Positions 33,812-45,027 of a stretch of DNA of 64,000 bases are shown here, piece after piece; position 1 is the first letter of the stretch; every line of letters begins with the position of its first letter. The stretch spans positions 28,707,985-28,771,984 of the forward strand of contig CAIIXF020000004.1 in the NCBI GenBank assembly GCA_903813345.2, read 5' to 3'. The notes under the pieces are model-generated. The model ran no database searches and was not told where the DNA came from. It was given only the letters and a program-made list of their open reading frames with translations. The translations under genes were made by a program, and so were the position numbers. The stretch is from Owenia fusiformis (Eukaryota; Annelida; Polychaeta; Sabellida; Oweniidae).

Positions 33812-36800
33812 CTACTTGTTAGAGAATCTTTTTGTAACTCTTATGTAATTGTGAACAGCAGTTAATGTGGCTTTGTTTTCTTCATCTGTTTTCCTTGCAT
33901 TTCCATGGATAAGTTCTGTCAATGTTGTCCTAGGTAGAATTGTTTTGTGTCTTTGGTATAAAGTACATTCTTTGAAATAGTGTTCGGCACTTTCTATTGG
34001 GTTTCCGCATTCACATTTGGGGCTGTCCTTTACATGGTTGAGATGTAGATCTTGGTTTAAGTCGCTGCATCTAAGTCTTATCTGTGTGTGTATTATTTGA
34101 GTGTCTCTTTTCCCATAGTAATAGTAATTTGGTACCTTCTTCTTGTTTGTTATCAATTTTTTGAAGTGCTCCTCAGCTTTTGTGCTTTTTATTGATGCAT
34201 CAACGTCATTCCACACTTTTATTGTGGCTGGTAGAAATGATTTTCTGTACGCTTCAGTTCTGCATACAGGCATTAATAGGTTGTTAGCTCGTCGGAGATC
34301 ATGGTCAGACCTTCTCTTGGTTGATTCAATCACATTGCTCAACGAGTCTGTTATTTTTTTGTTTATGAGTTTGTGCATTATTAGTAGTTTTTGTGTTGTT
34401 CGACGCTCTTGAAGTTTTGCCCAACCTGTTTCTTTGTATATCAACTCGTGGCTTGTTCCTCTTTTTGCCCCTGTACAGATTCTTGCAGCTTTTAGTTGTA
34501 GTTCTTCTAGTTGGTCTTTTTCATAGTTATGACAGTTGTCCCAAACTGGAGAGGCATATTCAATTATAGGCCTGATAAATGCTTTATACATAATTTCCAG
34601 TGTTTTTCGGTCAAGTTTATATTTAAGTCCTCGCATGACATCTATCATCTTGGCAGCTCTATTTGTTATGTTCCTTATGTGTGATCCCCATGTTCCATTG
34701 TTGTCTAATGTCAGGCCTAGATGTTTATGGTTGGTCACTTCTTTGATAACTTTTCCATTGAAAGTGAGTTGAAATTGTCCATTATTTTGGTGTTTTCTCG
34801 TGAATAACATTGTTTCTGTTTTTTCTGGGTTGAAGGTTAGTTGCCATATATTGGCCCACTCGTTTGTTGATCGTAGTTGTTCGTTGAGAGTTTCAATTAT
34901 GTTATCATTTTCTTTTCCACTTGCAAGAAATGTAGTATCGTCTGCATATATCCTTCCAGTGCATTTATCAGTTAGGTTTTCCAAGATATCATCTATGTAC
35001 ACCAAAAATAACAGTGGTCCTAGGATGGAGCCCTGTGGAACGCCTGCAGAGATATACCCCCAGCTGGATGTTTCGCCATTGAGAATGACCCTTTGTTTTC
35101 TGTTGGATAGGTAACTTTTGAACCATTTTAGTAAGTTTCCTTTGATTCCCTTCCGTTCTAACTTGTTAACTAGGCCTTTATGCCATACTCGGTCAAAAGC
35201 TTTTGACATGTCACAAAAGACGGCTCTTGTGTTTTCATTATTCTCCATTGTCTCCATGATGTAGTTGTACATCTCTAGTAGTTGCGTTGTTGTGGAGTTT
35301 CCTGGGGAATAAGCAGATTGGAATTTTGACAGCAATTTCCATTTGTGTAGGTAGTTATGTACATGAGTATACATTGCTCTTTCGAATACTTTCGCTACAC
35401 AGTTCAGTAGAGATATTGGTCTGTAATTTGTTGCTATTTCTCTTCTGTCTTTTTTGAATATTGGTGTAACATTCGCTTCTTTCCAAGTGTCTGGGAAGAC
35501 ATTCTGTTTTAATGATGCATTGAATATTTGTGCCAGTATCGGGGCTATTGATTTTGCAGTCATTTTTAGAACACGTGGACTTATATTGTCAGGCCCTAGT
35601 GACTTTCCTGGATTCAGATTTATAAGTATGTCTTCGACTGTCTGATTTGACAATCTTACCGTTTCTATACTTTTGTCAGTTGATGCTTGGAGAATTGGTG
35701 GATCTTGATTAGTTTCCAGTCTGCTTTGGGCTAAAAAATGATTATTCAATAATTCAGCCTTTTCTTTGTTGTTTGATATTGAATGACCATTGACAAGAAA
35801 GGGTGTTTCACTGTTATCTGATGCCCTGAAATCGTTGTAGAACTGTTTGACCACAGTCCACCAGGTCTTTGTTCCAGTTTTTCCATTGACCAATTTCTGT
35901 GAGAGTCTTAGTTCGTATTCTTCTTTGGCATTTCTGAGTTCGGTTATTGTTTCATTTCTCAGCTTTTTGTATTTTTCCCATAGCGTGTCTGTTCTTAGTG
36001 TTTTTGCCATCTTGTAAGCTCTGTTCCGCCTTCTAATGAAACGTTTTATTTTTGTTGTGATCCATGGCAGATCATTTTGCCTTATAGTTATTGTCTTTTC
36101 TGGGATAAACTTGTTTATTATGCCTTTAAATTCTTTATACCAATTCTTAACAATTTCATTTACGTCAGTGTCATTGTTGTTATCATGTATATTTAGTATT
36201 TGATTCCAGTTCCTCCTCTGTATGTCTTCGTTCATCGCTTTCCAGTCTACAAGTTTATAGTTTCTTATTGTTCGCTTATAGTCTTTACCAGACTGTTTTT
36301 TAATGTTTATTTCTGTGTATATGGGGCTGTGCTTGCTCAGTGATGGTGTTAGTACATCTGTGCGTATGATCGTTCCTGGAGATGTTGTTGCCAAGATATC
36401 AATTAAGGTTGCGGCTGTATCTGTTATGTGAGTAGGTTCTTCTATCATTTGATGTAGATTGTATTCTTGAAACAGATCATCAAGTTTGTTGTTCGTCTCA
36501 TTAAGCATGTCACAATTTAGATCGCCTACCATATAGACATATTTCTTACCATTGGCATATTCTTTGATATTTTCAAGTAAGTTGTCTATGAGAGTCCATG
36601 TGTTTGCTGGGCTGTTTGGAGCTCTGTACACTGTAGTTATGAGAACTTTTTTCGTTTCTATAAGGACTTCGATGCATAATGCTTCTAGTCCATTTGGTAC
36701 CAAGTTACTTACATTTTTGAAAATATAATTTTGTTTTACGAAAATAGCAACACCTCCTCCCCTTCTTTCTAGTCTGTCTAATCTTACTGGTAGATGGTAG

Positions 36801-37045
36801 CCTCCCAGGGTAATGTTGCTGTTAGGTACATTATCGTCTAACCACGTCTCTGAGAGACACACTATGTCACTGTTTTTTGATTCTATTTTCAGTTGGTCCA
36901 TTTTGTTCCTTAAACTTTGAGCATTCATGTGAATAATGCTGAAATGAGTCGAGTTTCGAAATTGTTCTTCTGCTGATAGAGTTGATGAGATTGATGATTC
37001 AGAGCTACTATTATGCCCGTCTTGGTTGCAATTCTTAGCCATCAT
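33812..37045 (-). CDS. LINE ORF2: endonuclease and reverse transcriptase
   Basis: The 1077-residue frame starts with an exonuclease-endonuclease-phosphatase nuclease: H-M-N-A-Q-S-L at about residue 38, C-L-S-E-T-W-L at about 60, G-D-L-N-C-D at about 174 and S-K-H-S-P-I at about 240. The reverse transcriptase follows: N-Y-R-P-I-S-L-L, F-D-R-V-W-H, G-V-P-Q-G-S-I-L-G-P-L-L-F at about 666 and the catalytic Y-A-D-D-T at about 700. The C-terminus carries C-E-C-G-N-P-I-E-S-A-E-H-Y-F-K-E-C at about 1008, a zinc-knuckle-like motif. There is no RNase H domain. The protein would nick target DNA and copy its RNA at that site. No stop, frameshift or lost catalytic residue was seen. Confidence 0.9.
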   Translation of the reverse strand: MMAKNCNQDGHNSSSESSISSTLSAEEQFRNSTHFSIIHMNAQSLRNKMDQLKIESKNSDIVCLSETWLDDNVPNSNITLGGYHLPVRLDRLERRGGGVAIFVKQNYIFKNVSNLVPNGLEALCIEVLIETKKVLITTVYRAPNSPANTWTLIDNLLENIKEYANGKKYVYMVGDLNCDMLNETNNKLDDLFQEYNLHQMIEEPTHITDTAATLIDILATTSPGTIIRTDVLTPSLSKHSPIYTEINIKKQSGKDYKRTIRNYKLVDWKAMNEDIQRRNWNQILNIHDNNNDTDVNEIVKNWYKEFKGIINKFIPEKTITIRQNDLPWITTKIKRFIRRRNRAYKMAKTLRTDTLWEKYKKLRNETITELRNAKEEYELRLSQKLVNGKTGTKTWWTVVKQFYNDFRASDNSETPFLVNGHSISNNKEKAELLNNHFLAQSRLETNQDPPILQASTDKSIETVRLSNQTVEDILINLNPGKSLGPDNISPRVLKMTAKSIAPILAQIFNASLKQNVFPDTWKEANVTPIFKKDRREIATNYRPISLLNCVAKVFERAMYTHVHNYLHKWKLLSKFQSAYSPGNSTTTQLLEMYNYIMETMENNENTRAVFCDMSKAFDRVWHKGLVNKLERKGIKGNLLKWFKSYLSNRKQRVILNGETSSWGYISAGVPQGSILGPLLFLVYIDDILENLTDKCTGRIYADDTTFLASGKENDNIIETLNEQLRSTNEWANIWQLTFNPEKTETMLFTRKHQNNGQFQLTFNGKVIKEVTNHKHLGLTLDNNGTWGSHIRNITNRAAKMIDVMRGLKYKLDRKTLEIMYKAFIRPIIEYASPVWDNCHNYEKDQLEELQLKAARICTGAKRGTSHELIYKETGWAKLQERRTTQKLLIMHKLINKKITDSLSNVIESTKRRSDHDLRRANNLLMPVCRTEAYRKSFLPATIKVWNDVDASIKSTKAEEHFKKLITNKKKVPNYYYYGKRDTQIIHTQIRLRCSDLNQDLHLNHVKDSPKCECGNPIESAEHYFKECTLYQRHKTILPRTTLTELIHGNARKTDEENKATLTAVHNYIRVTKRFSNK

Positions 37046-37418
37046 TGTTATGGTGGCTTTGTTGTTTTTGATTTTTGATATTTAAGGGCATTTATCTCAC
37101 AAGTTTTCCTCCTTTTACCATCTCCCTTCTCCCCCTTTGCCATCTGCACTATGATTAAGAGATTATTTATTGTAGCAATGGTTGAATAGAAAAGATAACT
37201 TATTGTGATCTAAAGTGTTCATTATATCTTAAAACGTGTCTGCTTTTCTGAAAGGAAAAAAAAAATACATTGGAAGTCAATGTTCATAATTTTTTTTTTA
37301 AATTGGTGACTGCGTACACCATTGATTAATTTGATACTTTTCGAGTAAAAATTTACTTTGGGTAGTGACCTCTGGTGAAACATGGTTTCAAATTGATTGG
37401 ATATAGGTTTTTTTTAAA

Positions 37419-37534
37419 CTGAAACACCTTCCCACGCGGTATAATAATAATTTAAATTTCGAAATTTAAGTGAGTGGATCGTTTTACGATTTTATGATAG
37501 AATATGTTCATATTCGCCGAAGAAGGTGTTTCAG
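37419..37534. repeat. Inverted repeat in the LINE inter-ORF spacer
   Basis: CTGAAACACCTTC (37419-37431) and its exact complement GAAGGTGTTTCAG (37522-37534) bound 116 bp inside the 541-bp gap between ORF1 and ORF2. ACTGAAA occurs at the left boundary and again just outside the right one. It may be a small insertion or an RNA structure in the LINE transcript. Confidence 0.5.
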
Positions 37535-37586
37535 ACTGAAAAATACAGGTATGATTATGTAAAATAGTCGTGTAATTTGAGTTAAG

Positions 37587-38149
37587 TTAAGTTTGGGACA
37601 TGTCTTTCAGGTCTGCTAAGTCTACTTCCTTCGGCTCGTCTTTTTCTTTCTTTTTAACGTATACCTGACCTCTGTATGTCCAGACTTTATATATTTTGTT
37701 TTCTCTCTTCAGTTTTCTGCCTTCTGTTAGAACCTTTGCAGTTTTGGGAGGGAGGTCGTCGTTTATAAATACCTTTTCTTTCGTTTTAAAAAGTTTTTCT
37801 CTACCTCTGTAAAATTTGTTTCTGAGATTCATGTCTTTGAACCGAATTGTTATTGCCCTCATTTTACCGTCTTGGTACTTCCCCATGCGGAAGGCCGAGA
37901 AGTCAGCTGTAGCGATTGTCAAGTCAATCTTTTCTTTGGCGAAGTTCACGATTTTGTCTTGAATTCTCTCGTTGTTGTCATCATGGATGCCCACGACTCT
38001 GACTTGAAGTGCCAGTCTTTGGTTTTGCTCTGACTGAAGTTCTTTATGAAGTTCCTGCAATTTCGCCTTTGTGTCTGAGAGATCCTTCTCCAGTTTGTTT
38101 ATTTTCTTACTCTGGGTTTCAAGGAGAGGTCTTACGGCCTCTTGAAGCG
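37587..38149 (-). CDS. LINE ORF1, 5'-truncated
   Basis: The longest ATG frame is 158 codons, from 38060. The same frame stays open upstream to the insertion boundary, with K-L-E-K-D-L-S-D-T-K-A-K-L-Q coiled-coil-like heptads. The ORF then contains V-R-V-V-G-I-H-D-D, F-R-M-G-K-Y-Q-D-G and a basic F-Y-R-G-R-E-K segment, the RRM-like plan of L1-type ORF1 proteins. It ends K-D-M-S-Q-T. The N-terminus is missing because the element was truncated on insertion. Confidence 0.65.
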
Positions 38150-38159
38150 ATCCATTTTT
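38150..38159. repeat. LINE target-site duplication, right copy
   Basis: ATCCATTTTT, identical to 33601-33610, marks the 5' boundary of the minus-strand LINE. Confidence 0.7.
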
Positions 38160-38269
38160 GAAGTGTGGGGCAAATCAATATAAAAAATCGACTGTTTTCT
38201 AAATTTTGAGAGTACGCCATGGCGTTTTATGCGTATATGACGCTATGCAAATTGATATATACAGTACCT

Positions 38270-39027
38270 ATAATACCAGAAATCACACTTTATGATTTTT
38301 ATTGCACAAAAGTTCTATTACAACTTTAAGTAAAAATTAGTGAGTGCCTTAGATTAGATTTGTTCTTTGCTATTAATGTTTAAAGAAATAAAACCATGGT
38401 GCTAATACTAAACTGTACAGTGTATGTGTATTTTGATACACAATGCATTATAGTCTACTTGGCTGCACTGTTAATTCAATTATCTTCAGGAACCTTGGTT
38501 CAATACTACTTCAGTTGAAAATTCATAGTTCTTGGTTTCTTTATTAACAAGAAAAATTCTGTTCAAAATTAATTCTGTTTTTTCTTTTCTTTTTGGATGT
38601 AGCAACTGTACAGTATAGTTACAGAAAACTTCATTTGGGTCACTCTGACACAGACTTATTTATTTACATGTATGTTTATACTAGCACTGTGTATGCTGGG
38701 GCTAATGCAGGTTATACCTATATATTGAACCTTTCCCATTGTACTGAGATGCAACAAATATAAAACTGAATGTTTTGTTTCTCACAAGCCTTTGCTGGAA
38801 ATACATATCTAATCAAAACTAACTGAGGGGGGGGGGCATTCTGGATACCTCAGATACTATTGTTTGACAATTTGGGGTAGTTTTGAAAAGTAAATTTCGA
38901 AATGTCAAATTATGGCAGATACACAGTTTGTCTTAGAAGTTTTATGAATTAAATATATATAAATTGTAAATGAAATTGTACTCCAGCACTTGGCTTTCTT
39001 TCTCTCTTCCAGGAAGCAAATGTAAAT
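38270..39027. other. No supported gene between the two LINEs
   Basis: AT-rich sequence with a G run at about 38827. It may include the 5' untranslated region of the LINE that follows, since no target duplication was found to define that element's start. Confidence 0.35.
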
Positions 39028-42000
39028 ATGTTTTATTTTATTTTGGTGATTGGCAAGTTGCCAAAATTATGTTTAGTTTTGATGAATGGCAAGTTGCCAA
39101 AACAATGTTTGAAGGTCTATGTTGGGGTGAAACAGGTAACTTTTAGCACAGAAGCAGTAGAAATAGCTCAATATATGTATTACTCTGTCAGTTTTGCAAG
39201 TACAGGAATTGGCTAAATGCCAGTAGACTTGAGTTCATACAGGTGCAGTGTAGGATTATTTCATGCAAAGTGCTTTCATATACATGTGCAACATGTACCA
39301 AAATTAGAATGGTACAATTTGATGATTTTTAGCATGACTTTGGAAATTAAATTACTTCCTGTGCATTTTATCTTGTCGCTTTTACAAGGAATCGTTTTAA
39401 TATTCCAACTTGGAATCACCTTCGTGCAATTTTTAACCGCCAATGTTAAATTTCTGAATTTGACATGTCTTTTAGGAGTGGTATTGAAGGTTTTAACTAT
39501 GAATATATCACATTTTTATATTGTATCAAAGTATGACTTTGTGGATTTGGAACACCAAGCCATTTTTCCATGCAAACTGAAACATCCAACCATACTCCAA
39601 CTCAGTGCCAAATATGTATATGATTATAATCTTGATTTAATATGCTGTGGTGATGTAGAATTACATCCTGGGCCCAATACTACTGAAAAGTTAAATATAC
39701 TGTTCTCTAACATAAATAGTATTAAGGCCCATGAAGGGTATAGATTTCAGGCATTGAAACAACGAGTTATTCGGGAGAATGCAAAGGTTGTTGCACTTTG
39801 TGAAGTAGGCACATTAACAGATAATAATAATTACTGGATTTTGCTCAAATCAAATCATAAATTGATACTTTATGGTACTTTTTACAGGTCTCCGTCTCAA
39901 ACAGATGCGGAACGAAAAACCTATTTTAAAAATCTCGATCAAAATATTTCAAAAGCATTAAACTTTAAGAAAAATGAAGTTGACTTAATTATAAATGGAG
40001 ATTTTAATGCTCGAAATAGACAATGGTTTAATGATGATATTCAAAATCAAGCAGGTCTTGAATTAAACGAAATTTTGTGTGATTACGGTCTCAGTCAGCT
40101 GATTGACTGTGCTACAAGGGTTGCTTCATCAACAAACCAGACAACAGGGGCTACTTCCTTACATAGATCCTGTATAGACCTTTTAATTACAAATTCCCCT
40201 GGGGTTGTAACTGACTTCGAAGTATGTTCACCCATAGGAAACACCGACCACTTTACTCTCAAAACAATACTTAATGTCAAAATTCCGCGTGATCAATCAT
40301 ACAAGAAAACCATTTGGTTTTATGAAGATGCTGATAAAGTCTCAATGACGCGTGAAATAAATGATTTAAATCTGGATGATTTGTTATTTGATCAAAATGA
40401 TCTCGATTTGCTTCTTCAAAACTTCATTGACAAATTAATATCCATATTCAACAGGTTTATACCGCATAAAGAGGTAACAATTCGACCAAATGATCAACCT
40501 TGGTTTGACCATACAATCAAAACTGAAATTAACAAACGGGACCGTCTCTATAGAAAATTCAAAAAGTCTCAAAGTTTAGACCACTTTAATCAATTTAAAG
40601 AACAATCCAAATTAGTTATTGACCATATAAATAATAAAAAGACAAATTATGAAAATGAATATTGTGAAAAAACTCAAGAAAAATCTGCTAATTCGAAAGA
40701 ATATTGGCCAATGATCAAGGATCTTTTGGGTAAAAAATTCAGTAATCTCATCCCTGTTTTATATAATTATAATTTAAATAGATCAGCTGTCACAAGTCTT
40801 CAAAAAGCAAATCTTTTCTTGGAATATTTCATTGGAAAAAGCAGTATAGAGCAAAGTGACCAACTTCCACCATTTGATCATAGAACTGACCAACTTTAAC
40901 ATCAATTTACAACTAACAGTGAAGAAATCGTTCAAATTTTACATTCGTTAGAAAACAATAAAGCTCCTGGACTTGACAATATTAGTAATGAAATGCTCAA
41001 AATTAATGCAAACTCTCTAAAGATACCACTATCTAGGCTCTTCAATAAATTCTTACAAAATGACTTCTTCCCATCTTCTTGGAAGGAGGGAAATGTATCG
41101 GTGATTTACAAAAAAGGGAAAAGATCAGACTGCTCTAATTATAGACCGATAACATTGCTCAACTGTATATCAAAAGTTTACGAAAGAGTTATATATAACA
41201 ATTTAAGTAATTTTCTCTTGTCTAAAAACTTACTTTATAAATTGCAGTCTGGGTTCTTAAAAGGTCATTGTACTACAGGCCAACTGATTTCCATCATCCA
41301 TAAGATAAACAATGAACTTGAAAATGAAAATAATGTTCGTACAATTTTCCTCGACCTTACAGCGGCGTTTGATTCCGTCCCCCATTATTTACTTTTGCAT
41401 AAATTATCACGATATGGACTTTCACAGTCACCACTTAACCTTATAACCATGTACCTATCAAATCGAAAAATTAAAGTCACAATAAATGGAATACAATCAA
41501 ATTTCTCACTTCCTGGTCAAATAAATGCAGGTGTCCCACAGGGCTCAATTCTTGGACCGTTATTATTTTTAATCTATATAAATGACTTGCCAGATGATTT
41601 AAATTCCCTTTGCTTTCTCTATGCGGATGATACCTCACTTTATCATCCATACTCCAAAAATGATCCTAACTCCATTGACCTTTTACAAGATGATTTGAAC
41701 AAACTTTCTGAATGGTCAAATACTTGGAAAATGGCATTTAAAGCAGCAAAGAGTGCTGATCTCATTTTCAGACGACCAAGAAGTACTTTAAATAATATCC
41801 CTGATTTGACACTTAATGGTGAAACTCTGCCAAAAGTAAATAGTCACAAACATCTAGGTATGCACCTGGATGACATTCTAAATTTTGACGTGCACATTGA
41901 AAACTTATTGAATAAAGTTCAAAAAATGACAAATCCACTTCGTGCATTGAGCCATAAACTTAAAAGTAAACATCTTTCTAGGATAGCGGAATCATTTATA

Positions 42001-43031
42001 CAGCCACATTTTGACTTTCATGACATTATTTATCATACTGGTAACAAATTAACTCTTGACCGACTTGAGAGACTCCAGTACAGAATTGCATGCATTGTAT
42101 CAGGGTGTTTACATGGCTCAAATACAAATTCGGTATTGAAATTACTAAATTGGGACAAACTTGTTGACCGACGTAAATCACACATAGCAACGTTTATGTA
42201 CAAATTATCTTTAGGTCAAATGCCATCTTATATATCAGAAATTTTTCAACAATATAGACCAACCAGATTACATATGCAACTTAGAAATCCAGTTGATTTT
42301 CACTTACCTACTAATATATCAGCTAAATTTAGAAATTCCTGTATCTTTTCATGCATAAATATTTGGAATTCACTCCCACTTGAATTGAGATGTCAACCAA
42401 CAATATCCACCTTTAAAAATCATGTCAAAAGAAACTTCTCAACCCAACCAAAGATATTTACAAATTGTCAAAATATTGATATTGATAGACTTTATGAAAT
42501 TAGTTTGAACAGGCTTAGAGTAGGATTTCTTTTAAAATCACATAAATATGCTCATAACTTTCCTGGAATTTTGGATGACCTCTGTCAATGTGGAAAACCA
42601 CAAACTACTGAACACTTTTTCCTTCACTGCAACCTACATATCAATGAAAGACTAACTCTACTTGCAAAACTTTCAGAGCTAAATGCAATTGAAATTTTTC
42701 TAGATTCAAATGTTCGAAACAAAATTGAATTTCTACTAAATGGAAATGACGAACTAAATATTGAAGAAAACCAAGCTGTGCTGCAGATTACTGCCAATTT
42801 TGTATTCAGCTGTAAATAACTATTTAATTTGTTTTCTGCTTATTGCCTAAAACACCCCAGACAGAAAACCTGACACCACCCTTTAGTTTTTTTTTGTTTT
42901 TTATAATTTTACTATGTTTGTTAAATAAAAACTGCCACCAATGTTTTTCAACTTCGGCAGTCATTACATGTGTAATTTGTATGTACTAAAATTGAATAAA
43001 GAAGAATAAAAAAAAAAAAAAAAAAAAAAAA
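39028..43031 (+). mobile_element. Non-LTR retrotransposon with poly(A) tail, one stop codon
   Basis: A plus-strand LINE with one long reading frame (39217-42819), two AATAAA signals (42995 and 43005) and a 24-base pure A tail at 43008-43031. The long uninterrupted tail argues for a recent insertion. The 5' limit is uncertain: 39028 is the start of open sequence upstream of the ORF. I could not find a target duplication of the bases after the tail (ATCCTTTCTG). It differs clearly in sequence from the minus-strand LINE next to it. Confidence 0.8.
39217..42819 (+). pseudogene. LINE endonuclease-reverse transcriptase, single in-frame stop
   Basis: Two frames (39217-40899 and 40993-42819) are in the same register and separated only by TAA at 40897-40899, codon 561 of about 1200. 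The N-terminus is hydrophobic, with several membrane-like stretches up to about residue 110, then C-C-G-D-V-E-L-H-P-G-P at about 143-153. This is close to a 2A ribosome-skipping motif (D-V-E-x-N-P-G-P) but with H for N. The nuclease follows (N-I-N-S-I-K, N-G-D-F-N-A-R-N at about 259, G-N-T-D-H-F at about 341). The reverse transcriptase has F-L-D-L-T-A-A-F-D-S, G-V-P-Q-G-S-I-L-G-P at about 771 and Y-A-D-D-T at about 801. A C-x-C-G...H...C knuckle lies at about 1123. Apart from the stop, all catalytic residues are present. Confidence 0.85.
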
Positions 43032-43380
43032 TCCTTTCTGGGCTTTGCAGTTTTACCACTTGAGATGCTGAAGGATGTAGGAATGGTATAATAAATTGGC
43101 AATGAACTCACATTTTTTCACTTGGCACCCTTTGAGGTAAATCCTGGCTTTGGCATTAATGGTTGAGAAATAGGGATCGAAACCAGCCATAGTTTTCCCC
43201 TGATGACCATTGTTAATTGTTGTGTTTTACAGATTATGATGACGGCTTTGCGAGACAGATGTTGACCCTTAGAATTACCTATGGACTTCGAGACTGGATT
43301 TTATCTATCCCACATCATTTGAACTGAACTGAATATGCTCAGCAAATTTTAGGTTAACAGCCAAGAAGAACATAATGCAA
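43032..43380. other. Unassigned; one short exon-like piece
   Basis: After TTTTACAG at 43233 a frame reads D-Y-D-D-G-F-A-R-Q-M and runs 30 codons to a TGA. It could be a terminal exon. Nothing else is recognisable. Confidence 0.25.
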
Positions 43381-43500
43381 CACTAGCAAACAGCATAGAA
43401 CATTATATAACACTAGCAAACAACACAGAACATAATACAACACTAGCAAACAACACAGAACATAATACAACACTAGCACACAACATAGAACATGATAAAA
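43381..43500. repeat. Tandem repeat, 30 bp x 4
   Basis: The unit starts CACTAGCAAACAACACAGAA and recurs at exactly 30-bp spacing from 43381, 43411, 43441 and 43471, with a few substitutions. A partial unit precedes it. Confidence 0.9.
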
Positions 43501-43689
43501 CACTATTTTGGGATAAAAGAGATAATAAAAAATTGAAGGAGGTCATATATCTAAAAGTCAATATGATGATATCCTCAGGCTAAGGCATGTGTTAAGTAAG
43601 CTACTTCGGCTACCTATTCACCTACTTACTACTTATTCACTACTCAGATACTCACTCAGCTCTTTACTCATCAATATTTTCAATATTAT

Positions 43690-45011
43690 CAACTTATCAA
43701 CAATTATCAACAATATCAACTTCGATTTTTCAAAAGCTTTCGATAATATTTACCACAATATCTTGTTATATAAATTATCCTACTATGGTATACGTGGTAT
43801 AGCCCAATCATGGTTTAAAAGTTTCTTGTCAAAAATGAAAACAAGTAGTTGTTCACAATCATGTTAAATCTAACAATTCTAGTGAAATTTCTTTTGGTGT
43901 ACCCCAAGGATCAGTTCTAGGCCCACTTTTATTTATACTGTATATTAATGATATTTATATGTCAACAAATTATTTTAAATTTGTGATGTTGTCTGATGAT
44001 ACCAACCTGTTTGCCTCACATTCAAACACTGAATACTTGAAACCTCAAGCAAATATTGAATTGACCCATCTTGATGACCGGGTTAAAGCTAATAAATTGT
44101 CACTTAACATTGAGAAGTCAAGTTGGATTTTATTTGGAAAAAGCCACTATCAAGTACATCCTTCCTTGGTGTTACAAGTGACAATAAACTTTCATTCAAA
44201 GAGCATATAAAATCAGTTGAAACTAAGGTTTCTCAAACAATTGGAGCCTTATATGGTGTGCGGAATCTGATTAAAAACAACTCCTTTTTGAAAATATACT
44301 ATGCACTTATCTACTCTCATATTTATTACTGCAATTTGATATGGGGCAATAATTACAAATCAAATCTGAACAGACTACATATTCTTCAAAAACATTTTGT
44401 TTGACTTGTATACAATAAAAATCAACAAACCCACTCAGCTCCCCTTTTTAAGGATCTTGGTATTCTTAACATATTTGATGTAAACAAAATTAGTTCTGCA
44501 ATGTTCATGTTTGATGTAGAAAAAAGGCAATGATAAATTCTCAACAATACCAAAATGATTTTCATTTTGGAAAAGCTAGCATTTTTTCAACCAGTTATTA
44601 TGGCTCTCTTATCTGGAATGCAATTCCTGATAACATTAAAAATATGACTCAATAATAAATTTTAAGAGGCATTTCAAATTTGAACTCTTAAAACATTATA
44701 TTTAACTCCAAGTCCAATATACTTTGTTCTATTTTATAAGTGATTTCATTTTACTAGCATTTTTGGGACACACCAACAATCGACACTATGTATATAATCA
44801 TTAGAAAGTTTAGTCTGTTAGTATCAATTATACCTTATCATGTATACAGTAGCTTAATAGCATATAGACCATATAGACTCTAGTCTTTCATTTTTTCTAT
44901 TTAGAAGACTTTTTTTTAGCATGTGATACGTCTTGTATATGCCACTGTGGTGTCTTAGATTGTGACATGTTGCATGATTTGTATATATTTTTAAGATAAA
45001 TAAATAAATAA
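43690..45011 (+). pseudogene. Third LINE, decayed reverse transcriptase with (TAAA)n tail
   Basis: Frames shifted at least twice give [25 protein letters not shown], then L-S-D-D-T-N-L-F in place of the catalytic F/Y-A-D-D, then F-L-G-V-T-S-D-N-K-L and I-Y-Y-A-L-I-Y-S-H. The 5' half with the nuclease is missing. The 3' end carries TAAATAAATAAATAA at about 44997-45011. Sequence differs from both neighbouring LINEs. Confidence 0.7.
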
Positions 45012-45027
45012 TATTGTGATTTCAGGA

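Larger units (their letters stand above)
33611..38149 (-). mobile_element. Non-LTR retrotransposon (CR1/Jockey group), 5'-truncated
   Basis: On the minus strand the element has a truncated ORF1, a 541-bp spacer, a full ORF2, about 200 bp of 3' untranslated sequence with AATAAA, and a (TAA)n-type tail at 33611-33625. The 10-bp target duplication ATCCATTTTT flanks both sides. The 5' end lies inside ORF1 sequence upstream of 38060, so the copy is truncated, but the ORF2 is uninterrupted, which suggests a young insertion. The spacer contains a 116-bp inverted-repeat structure. Confidence 0.85.
33392..38265. mobile_element. Small older element split by a LINE; 10-bp flanking repeat
   Basis: The direct repeat TATATACAGT occurs at 33392-33401 and 38256-38265. 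Between it and the LINE are about 200 bp on the left (starting GGCGTAGCGTGGGTATTTTG) and about 95 bp on the right (ending GACGCTATGCAAATTGA). Each side has a GTACGCCA near it. The simplest reading is a roughly 300-bp repetitive element with a 10-bp target duplication that was later opened by the LINE at 33611-38149. Its class is not known. Confidence 0.5.

Noticed and set aside
33812-37045. Several plus-strand frames of 60-100 codons inside the minus-strand LINE
   Set aside because: They are antisense shadows of a strongly supported 1077-codon ORF2.
43032-43040. Sequence after the poly(A) tail as a target-site duplication of the LINE at 39-43 kb
   Set aside because: I could not find the matching copy upstream of the element, so no duplication is reported.
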